DNA from: Spyradocola sp034113365 | GTDB taxonomy: Bacteria; Bacillota; Clostridia; Christensenellales; UBA1750 | Direction: 5' to 3' | DNA length: 9,927 bases | Assembly: GCA_034113365.1 (NCBI GenBank) | Contig: JAXEXP010000133.1 | Span: 1-9,927 of the forward strand | In this document: piece after piece, positions 1 to 5,504 of the stretch | Numbering within the stretch: position 1 is the first letter of the stretch | Layout: each line of letters opens with the position of its first letter | The notes under the pieces: model-generated | Told to the model about the DNA's origin: nothing | The model's database searches: none | What the model saw: only the letters and a program-made list of their open reading frames with translations | Position numbers and translations under genes: made by a program

Positions 1-1138
1 CCCGTCCCGGGTGGGGCTGGGTGTGGTGGTGGTGGGGGGGGGGGGGGGGGGGGCGGGCCCTGTTTTTTGGGGCGGGGCGGTCGTGGGCGAGGGTGGGGGT
101 GAGGGGAGCGTCGGCGATTTTGGTGCGGAGGGGGAGGGTGGAGGCGCGGGAGATGGCGCGCAGGAGGGGGGCAGCGGACTTGCGGAAGGCGAGGACGCGG
201 GCGTATTCGGGGGCGGGGTGGGTGGTGAGGAGGTCCGCGGTGACGCCCAGGAGGATGTGCACCAGCATGCGGCGGATGCGCGCGTCGGGATAGCGGCGGC
301 AGCGGACGCGGGTTAGCAGGGCGGTAAGGTCGCTGACCTCGGCCGCGGCGCGCAGGAGGCGGTGCTCCAGCCCCTCCGGGATCGCGTAGGCCTCGCGCAG
401 CTCGGCGGGCGTTGTCGTGCGCAGAAGGTAAAGTAGGATGTCCGAGAAGCGCGACAGCGTGGGCAGCGGGGTGGGCAGGTGCTCCATCGTAAGCGCATAG
501 GCGGTCGCGGGCATCGCGTGGGCCAGATCGGCGTTGCCCTGATGCAGCTGCGCGCGGATCGCCGTGGCCGAGGCCATCTCGTGCGCGGCGGGGTCGTTGT
601 GCGCGTGCTCCCGCAGCACCGGGACGGGCTCCATTTCGCTGCCCAGCTTTTCGATGGCGCGCAGGTATTCCACCGCCAGCGTCACGTTCGGGGGCAGGTC
701 GCCGCCCAGCGCCTTTGCGCGCGCCGCCGGGTGCGATAGGCCCTGCGCGAGGTATTGTTGAATCAGCGCCGCCTGCTCGGGCGTCTCGGGCGCGGCAAGA
801 TTGCGCAGATGCGTCAGATCGTCGTCCTCCGCGCCGAAGGACAGATGCGTCACCACGCCAAGGCCATGCAGCAGCGCCACGCCGCCCAAGGCAAAGTCCT
901 GCGCCGCGCGCACCGCGTGCAGCACCGGCAGCTCCAGCACCAGATCCGCACCGTTTGCTATGGCGCATTCCGCGCGCGTCCACTTGTCCAGGATCGCCGC
1001 GTCGCCGCGCTGCACGAACGGCCCGCTCATCGCGCAGACGACGTAGTCCGCGTCTGTCAGCTCCCGGGCGCGCACAAGCTGGTGCGCATGGCCGTTGTGG
1101 AACGGATTGTACTCGCAAATGACGCCGCACACCTTCAT
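1..1138 (-). CDS. tmcAL: tRNA(Met) cytidine acetate ligase (TmcAL/YlbM), 3' end cut by window edge
   Basis: I translated the minus strand by hand from the ATG at 1138-1136; the frame stays open to base 1 (about 379 codons, no stop). The N-terminus reads MKVCGVICEYNPFHNGH, the nucleotidylyltransferase-like HxGH motif (H14, H17), followed by MSGPFVQRGD at about 37-46 and a downstream DKWTRAE, both typical of the YlbM family. Family members activate acetate with ATP and acetylate the wobble cytidine of elongator tRNA-Met (ac4C34). An AAGGAG-type ribosome site (complement of 1150-1156) supports the start. Homology remains plausible to about residue 345 (APEYARVLAFRKSAAPLL... then LRTKIAD). After that the protein becomes proline-only low complexity encoded by a C run, where the family normally has several dozen further ordinary residues. 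The C-terminus is therefore suspect. It is divergent from pta-ackA. The family call is firm; the 3' end is not. Confidence 0.9.
   Translation of the reverse strand, partial: MKVCGVICEYNPFHNGHAHQLVRARELTDADYVVCAMSGPFVQRGDAAILDKWTRAECAIANGADLVLELPVLHAVRAAQDFALGGVALLHGLGVVTHLSFGAEDDDLTHLRNLAAPETPEQAALIQQYLAQGLSHPAARAKALGGDLPPNVTLAVEYLRAIEKLGSEMEPVPVLREHAHNDPAAHEMASATAIRAQLHQGNADLAHAMPATAYALTMEHLPTPLPTLSRFSDILLYLLRTTTPAELREAYAIPEGLEHRLLRAAAEVSDLTALLTRVRCRRYPDARIRRMLVHILLGVTADLLTTHPAPEYARVLAFRKSAAPLLRAISRASTLPLRTKIADAPLTPTLAHDRPAPKNRARPPPPPPHHHHTQPHPGR
34..53. repeat. 20-nt poly-G homopolymer at window edge
   Basis: Twenty consecutive G on the plus strand, preceded by three GGT units (24-32) and followed by a GC-only stretch. 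It falls inside the 3' end of tmcAL, where it would encode polyproline. Such runs are rare in real bacterial coding DNA and common at damaged contig ends or in low-quality reads. Confidence 0.9.
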
Positions 1139-1153
1139 TTTTGGTTTTTCTCC

Positions 1154-1182
1154 TTTTCAAATGCGACAAAACGCGCTATAAT
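1154..1182 (+). promoter_or_regulatory. sigma-A promoter for pta-ackA
   Basis: The -35 box is TTTTCA (1154-1159, 4/6 to TTGACA). A 17-nt spacer follows, then a perfect TATAAT -10 box (1177-1182). Transcription would start near 1189, leaving a leader of about 85 nt before pta. The -35 box overlaps the complement of the ribosome site of the divergent tmcAL gene. Confidence 0.75.
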
Positions 1183-1204
1183 GATAATTGGTCATTTGTG
1201 TCAC
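1175..1204 (-). promoter_or_regulatory. possible divergent promoter for tmcAL
   Basis: On the minus strand GTGACA (1204-1199, 5/6 to TTGACA) lies 18 nt upstream of TATAGC (1180-1175, 4/6 to TATAAT). The -10 box shares its TATA core with the pta -10 on the other strand, so the two polymerases could not bind together. The match is moderate and could be chance. Confidence 0.35.
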
Positions 1205-1273
1205 CGCGGCCGGGGGCCATCCGCCGGTCCGGCTGCACCATATAGTTTATCACAACCAAGGAGGAAATGTAAA

Positions 1274-2263
1274 ATGTCTTTGATGGACCGCATTAAGGCA
1301 AAGGCCAAGGCCGACAAGAAGCGCATCGTACTGCCCGAGGGCGCCGAGGAGCGCACCGTCAAGGCCGCCGCCATCCTGCTCAAGGAGGGCATCTGCGACG
1401 TCATCCTGCTGGGCGATGAGGAGAAGATCGCCGCCTACGGCGAGGACCTGACCGGCGCCACCATCATCAACCCCGCCAAGTCCGAGCACCTGCAGGAGTA
1501 CGCCGACACGCTCTACGAGCTGCGCAAGGCCAAGGGCATGACCCCCGAAAAGGCGCTGGCCACCATGAAGGACGAGACGTTCTTCGGCACCATGATGATG
1601 AAGAAGAACGCCGCCGACGGCATGGTCTCGGGCGCCATCCACTCCACTGCGGACACCCTGCGCCCCGCGCTGCAGATCATCAAGACCAAGCCGGGCGTCA
1701 CCACCGCCTCCTCGTGCTTTGTGATGGAGATCCCCAACAAGGCCTACGGCCAGGACGGCGTGATGATCTTTGCCGACTGCGCGGTCAACATCGATCCCAA
1801 CGCCGAGCAGCTGGCCGCCATCGCCATCGCCTCTGCCGAGACCGCCAAGGCCATCGCCGAGATCGATGAGCCCAAGGTCGCGATGATGTCCTTCTCCACC
1901 AAGGGCTCCGGCAAGGGCCCCATGGTCGACAAGGTCGTCGAGGCCACCCGTCTGGTCAAGGAGCTCGCGCCCGAGCTGAACGTCGACGGCGAGCTGCAGG
2001 CCGACGCCTCTCTGGTCGAGAAGGTCGGCCAGCTCAAGTCCCCCGGCTCCAAGGTCGCGGGCCATGCCAACGTGCTGATCTTCCCCTCGCTGGAGGCGGG
2101 CAACATCGGCTACAAGCTGGTGCAGCGTCTGGCGGGCGCCGAGGCCATCGGTCCGGTGATGCAGGGCCTGGCGCGTCCCGTCAACGACCTGTCCCGCGGC
2201 TGCTCCGTCGAGGACATCGTCTCCCTGTGCGCGCTGACCGCCGTGCAGGCGCAGGCCAAGTAA
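1274..2263 (+). CDS. pta: phosphate acetyltransferase
   Basis: A 329-residue protein, the usual length of the short single-domain Pta class. It interconverts acetyl-CoA plus phosphate and acetyl phosphate plus CoA in the cytosol. Family motifs include LPEGAEERT (20-28), MVSGAIHSTADTLRPALQII (117-136), FADCAVNIDPNAEQ (166-179), SFSTKGSG (206-213) and PSLEAGNIGYKLVQRLAGAE (271-290). NDLSRGC (304-310) contains S307-R308, with D314 seven residues beyond S307, matching the spacing of the Ser309/Arg310/Asp316 group known in Methanosarcina Pta. The frame is open upstream to 755, but that part lies antisense to tmcAL. The ATG at 1274 is chosen because AAGGAGG (1258-1264) sits 9 nt before it and because homology begins at MSLMDRIK. 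Codon use is extremely biased (AAG, ATC, GGC, GCC), as expected of a highly expressed gene. It is followed 49 nt later by ackA. Confidence 0.97.
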   Translation: MSLMDRIKAKAKADKKRIVLPEGAEERTVKAAAILLKEGICDVILLGDEEKIAAYGEDLTGATIINPAKSEHLQEYADTLYELRKAKGMTPEKALATMKDETFFGTMMMKKNAADGMVSGAIHSTADTLRPALQIIKTKPGVTTASSCFVMEIPNKAYGQDGVMIFADCAVNIDPNAEQLAAIAIASAETAKAIAEIDEPKVAMMSFSTKGSGKGPMVDKVVEATRLVKELAPELNVDGELQADASLVEKVGQLKSPGSKVAGHANVLIFPSLEAGNIGYKLVQRLAGAEAIGPVMQGLARPVNDLSRGCSVEDIVSLCALTAVQAQAK

Positions 2264-2277
2264 TTCACGCATTACAA

Positions 2278-2291
2278 CGGAGCGCGCTCCG
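2278..2291. repeat. CGCG-centred palindrome between pta and ackA
   Basis: CGGAGCGCGCTCCG is a perfect 14-bp palindrome that can form a 5-bp stem with a CGCG tetraloop in the pta-ackA mRNA. It lies 21 nt before the ackA start and just upstream of an A-rich stretch and the AGAGG ribosome site. It is too weak to be a convincing terminator. An mRNA-stability or processing hairpin is possible. Confidence 0.4.
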
Positions 2292-2312
2292 ACGAAAAAA
2301 AGAGGTTTCACA

Positions 2313-3506
2313 ATGAATATTCTGGTTATCAACGCCGGCTCCTCCTCCATCAAGTATCAGCTGATCAACATGGACAACGAGTCCGTCATCGCCAAGGGCC
2401 AGGCTGAGCGCATCGGCATCGAGGGCTCCAACGTCAAGCAGAAGTCCGCCAAGGGCGAGATCGTGGTCAGCACGCCGCTGGCCAACCACACCGAGGCCAT
2501 GCAGGTCATCGTCAAGGCGCTGACCGACCCCGAGAAGGGCGTCATCGCCGACATGAAGGAGATCGACGCGGTGGGCCACCGCGTGCTGCACGGCGGCGCG
2601 TCCTTCACCGCCTCCCAGATCGTCACCCCCACCGTCATGGACGCCATCCGCGAGAACATCATCCTGGGGCCCCTGCACAACCCCGCCAACATCGCGGGCA
2701 TCGAGGCCTGCCAGGAGATGATGCCCGGCACGCCCAACGTCGCGGTGTTCGACACGGCCTTCCATCAGACCATGCCCGACTACGCGTTCATGTACGCCGT
2801 GCCCTACGAGTATTATACCCGCCTCAAGGTCCGCAAGTACGGCTTCCACGGCACCTCCCACCGCTTCGTGTCCAAGCGCGCCGCGCAGATGCTCGGCTCT
2901 GAGACCGGCGAGGGCCTGAAGATCATCGTCTGCCACCTGGGCAACGGCTCCTCCCTGTCCGCCGTCAAGGACGGCAAGTGCTGCGACACCTCCATGGGCA
3001 TCACGCCCCTTGAGGGCATGGTGATGGGCACCCGCTCGGGCGACCTTGACCCCGCCACGCTGCAGTACATCATGAAGAACGACGGCATCGGCATCGAGGA
3101 GATGACCAACATCCTCAACAAGAAGTCCGGCCTGCTGGGCGTCTCGGGCGTGTCCTCCGACATGCGCGACCTGACCGCGGCTGCCGAGGCGGGCAATGAG
3201 CGCGCGATCCTGGCGCACAACATGCTGACCTATCGCCTGAAGAAGTACATCGGCGCATACGCGGCGGCGATGGGCGGCGTGGACGCCATCGTGTTCACCG
3301 GCGGCATCGGCGAGAACGACGACAAGGTGCGCGCCGCGGCCGTCGAGGGCCTGGAGTACATGGGCGTCAAGCTCGACGCCGGGAAGAACGCCACCACCCG
3401 CGACGACGGCTTCATCCAGGCCGCCGACTCCAAGGTCAAGCTGATGGTCGTCAAGACCAACGAGGAGCTGGCCATCGCCCGCGACACGCTGGAGCTTTGC
3501 AAGTAA
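2313..3506 (+). CDS. ackA: acetate kinase
   Basis: A 397-residue protein, the normal AckA length. It transfers phosphate from acetyl phosphate to ADP, giving acetate and ATP, and completes the pathway begun by the adjacent pta product. It belongs to the ASKHA fold. Visible signature residues: N7 in NILVINAGSSSIKYQL, R90 in GHRVLHGG, D147 in VFDTAFHQTMP, H179 in KYGFHGTSH, H208 in CHLGNGSS, R241 in GTRSGDLDP, the adenosine-site segment FTGGIGEN (328-335), and E384 near the C-terminus (KTNEELAIARD). These match the known catalytic Asn, Arg, Asp, His, Arg and Glu set. The ribosome site is modest (AGAGG, 2301-2305). Codon bias is as extreme as in pta. It is very probably co-transcribed with pta and ends at the palindrome 6 nt downstream. 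Confidence 0.98.
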   Translation: MNILVINAGSSSIKYQLINMDNESVIAKGQAERIGIEGSNVKQKSAKGEIVVSTPLANHTEAMQVIVKALTDPEKGVIADMKEIDAVGHRVLHGGASFTASQIVTPTVMDAIRENIILGPLHNPANIAGIEACQEMMPGTPNVAVFDTAFHQTMPDYAFMYAVPYEYYTRLKVRKYGFHGTSHRFVSKRAAQMLGSETGEGLKIIVCHLGNGSSLSAVKDGKCCDTSMGITPLEGMVMGTRSGDLDPATLQYIMKNDGIGIEEMTNILNKKSGLLGVSGVSSDMRDLTAAAEAGNERAILAHNMLTYRLKKYIGAYAAAMGGVDAIVFTGGIGENDDKVRAAAVEGLEYMGVKLDAGKNATTRDDGFIQAADSKVKLMVVKTNEELAIARDTLELCK

Positions 3507-3511
3507 AGCAA

Positions 3512-3539
3512 TCAAACAAAACGCGCGCGTTTTGTTTGA
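3512..3539. terminator. 28-bp perfect palindrome, probable (bidirectional) terminator after ackA
   Basis: The sequence is a perfect inverted repeat running from TCAAACAAAACG to CGTTTTGTTTGA around a CGCG centre. It begins 6 nt after the ackA stop. In RNA it gives a long hairpin whose 3' arm is U-rich (TTTTGTTT) and whose 5' arm is A-rich, a layout seen in intrinsic terminators working in either direction. The U tract is interrupted by one G. Confidence 0.65.
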
Positions 3540-3542
3540 GGG

Positions 3543-3585
3543 AAGCAGATTTCGCGCACGGCCGTGCCGCACACGAAATCTGCTT
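3543..3585. repeat. 12-bp inverted repeat with nested palindrome downstream of ackA
   Basis: The arms AAGCAGATTTCG (3543-3554) and CGAAATCTGCTT (3574-3585) pair perfectly. The 19-nt interior contains its own 12-bp palindrome GCACGGCCGTGC (3556-3567), giving two nested or alternative hairpins. It lies 3 nt after the ackA terminator palindrome and before the yceD promoter, so it is not part of the predicted yceD leader. Confidence 0.7.
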
Positions 3586-3714
3586 TATCGGAAGCGATTT
3601 TCCTTCAGCCGGCTTTTGCGGGACGGTTCAGCTGCCGCTCGCGTAGTTGGGCTGCATGCCTGACCGATGTGAAAATCGCTCCTCACGGCGTACACGCCGC
3701 CGCTGCGGATCAAC

Positions 3715-3739
3715 ATCAGGGGGGCTGCGGCCCCCTGAT
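3715..3739. repeat. strong GC-rich hairpin
   Basis: ATCAGGGGG (3715-3723) pairs with CCCCCTGAT (3731-3739) across a 7-nt loop. No U run follows (the next bases are CACCCCCGGGG), so it is not a standard intrinsic terminator. Similar G-run/C-run hairpins are typical of repeated intergenic palindromes, but copy number cannot be seen from this window. Confidence 0.6.
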
Positions 3740-3815
3740 CACCCCCGGGGCGATGCGGCGGTGCGGTTTCCCGGCACGAATTTAGAATAAATTTGTGTTA
3801 TACGGGAAAAATTCA

Positions 3816-3844
3816 TTGACAAACAGGCTCACTCTCTTTATAAT
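3816..3844 (+). promoter_or_regulatory. perfect-consensus sigma-A promoter for yceD-rpmF
   Basis: TTGACA (3816-3821) and TATAAT (3839-3844) are both exact consensus boxes separated by exactly 17 nt, in an AT-rich region. Transcription should start at about 3850-3852, leaving a short leader of about 25 nt before the yceD ATG. This predicts strong constitutive expression, fitting a ribosomal-protein operon. Confidence 0.92.
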
Positions 3845-3875
3845 TGGAAAATGGTTGTGTGCGAGGTGACAGCGT

Positions 3876-4391
3876 ATGAAAATGTCGGTCGAGAAGGCGC
3901 TCAAGCTCCAGGGCGAGCGAATGGAATTCACCGTTGCGGTGCCCGCGCCCGCGGAGGAGTTCGAGGACGATCAGATCGGCTTTGACGGCGACGTCACGTT
4001 GCACGGATACATGACCGGTATCGGCGATTCTGTCGCGCTGGAAGGCGAACTGACGGCGGCTCTGGTTTCTCCCTGCGCCCGTTGTCTGGAAGAAGCAAGG
4101 TTCGACATGAAAGTGCCCTTTGACGAAGTCTTTGTCAGGCAGCCTGATCCGGATCATCCCGACGCGTACCTTTTCGAAGGTTCCGAGGTGGATCTGACCG
4201 ACCTGGTGGTGGCCAACGTCGCCATCAACCTGCCCATGCAGTTCCTGTGCAAGCCGGACTGCAAGGGTCTGTGTCCCATCTGCGGTCAGAACCAGAATCT
4301 TGGCTCCTGCGGGTGCGATCCCGCGCTGGAGCGCTCGGCGTTTTCCGCTCTGAAAGCGCTGCTCGACGTTGAAGATGACAAGGAGGTGTAG
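3876..4391 (+). CDS. yceD: YceD/DUF177 family protein
   Basis: A 171-residue protein of the DUF177 (YceD) family, which is almost always encoded directly before rpmF. Family members in bacteria and plastids are linked to 23S rRNA accumulation and large-subunit assembly; the biochemical mechanism is not settled. The sequence shows the family's cysteine pattern: CARC (C67, C70), then CKPDCKGLCPICG (C125, C129, C133, C136), and CGC (C145, C147). The C-terminus is DPALERSAFSALKALL. The cysteines could bind zinc, but this is inference. The start at 3876 has GAGGTGA (3863-3869) 6 nt upstream; an in-frame ATG at 3882 is a less likely alternative. The rpmF ribosome site overlaps the last codons, so the two genes are tightly coupled. 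Confidence 0.93.
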   Translation: MKMSVEKALKLQGERMEFTVAVPAPAEEFEDDQIGFDGDVTLHGYMTGIGDSVALEGELTAALVSPCARCLEEARFDMKVPFDEVFVRQPDPDHPDAYLFEGSEVDLTDLVVANVAINLPMQFLCKPDCKGLCPICGQNQNLGSCGCDPALERSAFSALKALLDVEDDKEV

Positions 4392-4396
4392 AAACC

Positions 4397-4588
4397 ATGG
4401 CAGTACCCAAGGGAAAAGTCTCCAAGGCCCGCAAGCATGCCCGCCGCGCCAACTGGAAGCTCTCCGTCCCCGGCATTGTGGAGTGCCCCCAGTGCAAGGC
4501 GATGAAGCTGTCCCACCGCGTTTGCAAGAAGTGCGGCTACTACGACGGCAAGCAGGTCATCAAGACCGCTGAAGAGAAGCAGGCGTAA
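4397..4588 (+). CDS. rpmF: 50S ribosomal protein L32 (zinc-binding type)
   Basis: A 63-residue basic protein starting MAVPKGKVSKARKHARRANW, the standard L32 N-terminus. It has four cysteines as CPQC (C30, C33) and CKKC (C43, C46), forming the zinc-ribbon version of L32 rather than the cysteine-less paralog some bacteria use under zinc limitation. It is a structural component of the large ribosomal subunit. The ribosome site AAGGAGGTG (4380-4388) lies inside the end of yceD, and only 5 nt separate the two genes. Transcription probably comes from the consensus promoter at 3816 and ends at the hairpin 15 nt downstream. Confidence 0.98.
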   Translation: MAVPKGKVSKARKHARRANWKLSVPGIVECPQCKAMKLSHRVCKKCGYYDGKQVIKTAEEKQA

Positions 4589-4602
4589 AACTTGGAATCA
4601 AC

Positions 4603-4637
4603 AAAGCCCGACGCAGCAAATGCTGCCTCGGGCTTTT
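4603..4637 (+). terminator. intrinsic terminator after rpmF
   Basis: The left arm (AAAGCCCGA, C, GCAGC; 4603-4617) pairs with the right arm (GCTGC, C, TCGGGCTTT; 4622-4636) around an AAAT tetraloop, with a single C-C mismatch, followed by one more T. The stem has 14 paired bases and its U-rich end is TTTT. It ends only 18 nt before the start codon of the next gene. Confidence 0.88.
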
Positions 4638-4655
4638 GCCTTAAAGGAGGACAAT

Positions 4656-5504
4656 ATGGAGTTTCGACGCGATACGCTGTATGTGACCGACCTGGACGGC
4701 ACGCTGCTGGACGGCGGCGCGCACCTGCCGCCCCGCGCGCTGGAAATGCTGAACGAAATGCTGGACAATGGCCTTGCGCTGAGCGTGGCCACCGCCCGCT
4801 CGTGGTCGTCCGCCGCGCCGATTTTGCAGGGGCTGCACCTGCGCTGCCCGCTGGTGGGCTACAACGGCGCGTTTCTGGTGGATCCCGCCACGGGGCGCGA
4901 CATCGAGCGCTGCCTGCTGAGCGAGGAACAGAAACGGATCGTATTGGAGGAATACCTGCGCTGCGGTGTGTCGCCGATGGTCTATGCGATGGTGGACGGG
5001 GCGCAGAAGGTGTCCTGGCTGCGCAGCCGGGAGAGCGACGGCATCCGCCGGTACGCGCGCTCGCGGGCGGGCGACCCGCGGCTCAACCCCGTGGACACGG
5101 AAGGCGAGCTGTGCCGCGGCGACGTGTTCTACTTCTCCGCGCTGGGCACGCACGATGCGCTGGCGCCCGCGGAGCCCGGCCTTGCCGCGCTGGATTTTGC
5201 GCGTGTGCACTTTGCCGCGGACACCTACGACAAAGAGGAGTATTGGCTGGAGACCGCCCGCGCCGACGCCACCAAGGCCGAGGGCGTGCGCAAGCTGCGG
5301 GCGATCACCGGCAGAAGCCGCATCGTGTGCTTTGGCGACAATCTGAACGACCTGCCCATGTTTTCCGTGGCGGACGAGTGCTACGCCGTGGCGAATGCCG
5401 CGCCCGAGGTGCGCGCCGCCGCCACCGGCGTGCTGCCCTCCAACGAGGAGCTGGGCGTGCCGCGGTTCCTGTGGGCGATTGGGGAGGGAAAGCATGAAAT
5501 TTGA
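4656..5504 (+). CDS. Cof-type HAD-superfamily hydrolase, first of a tandem pair
   Basis: A 282-residue protein with all four HAD motifs of the IIB (Cof) type. Motif I is DLDGTLL with nucleophile D12 and acid/base D14. Motif II is VATARSW (T46). The motif III lysine is K207 in ADATKAEGV. Motif IV is GDNLND (D228, D232). The middle section (about 85-190) is the cap domain that normally sets substrate choice. The family mostly dephosphorylates sugar phosphates, nucleotides and cofactors such as PLP or FMN; the substrate here is unknown. The start at 4656 is fixed by AAAGGAGG (4643-4650) 5 nt upstream; an ATG at 4620 lies inside the terminator and is rejected. Its 3' end overlaps the next gene by 11 bp. 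There is little room for a private promoter downstream of the rpmF terminator. Confidence 0.9.
   Translation: MEFRRDTLYVTDLDGTLLDGGAHLPPRALEMLNEMLDNGLALSVATARSWSSAAPILQGLHLRCPLVGYNGAFLVDPATGRDIERCLLSEEQKRIVLEEYLRCGVSPMVYAMVDGAQKVSWLRSRESDGIRRYARSRAGDPRLNPVDTEGELCRGDVFYFSALGTHDALAPAEPGLAALDFARVHFAADTYDKEEYWLETARADATKAEGVRKLRAITGRSRIVCFGDNLNDLPMFSVADECYAVANAAPEVRAAATGVLPSNEELGVPRFLWAIGEGKHEI

Larger units (their letters stand above)
3540..3815. other. structured intergenic block without a credible gene
   Basis: Between the ackA terminator and the yceD promoter I see no convincing coding sequence. The block contains the 3543-3585 inverted repeat, a spaced 10-bp repeat AGCGATTTTC (3593-3602) / GAAAATCGCT (3671-3680), a short hairpin around GGCGTACACGCC (near 3687-3698), and the strong hairpin at 3715-3739. 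It ends in AT-rich DNA before the promoter. The density of stems in about 200 bp suggests a REP/MITE-like intergenic repeat or a decayed RNA element. The identity is unknown. Confidence 0.5.

Noticed and set aside
1204..1236. GC-rich hairpin in the pta leader as a riboswitch
   Set aside because: A bulged GGCCGG/CCGGTCC stem can be drawn, but no conserved riboswitch core is recognisable and the leader is only about 85 nt.
755..1273. Upstream in-frame extension of pta (open from an ATG at 755)
   Set aside because: It lies antisense to tmcAL, has no homology to Pta, and the ATG at 1274 has an ideal ribosome site and matches the family N-terminus.
2265..3572. 435-codon open frame on the minus strand opposite ackA
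   Set aside because: It is a shadow of the strongly GC-biased ackA frame: Gly/His/Asp/Val/Leu-rich without family features, while ackA is certain. The same applies to the long minus-strand frames opposite pta, plsX and the HAD genes.
3564..3785. 73-codon open frame in the intergenic block after ackA
   Set aside because: It has no ribosome site, spans several inverted repeats, has an odd composition (Cys, Arg, Ala, His) and does not resemble a known protein. It is more likely a chance frame in a repeat element.
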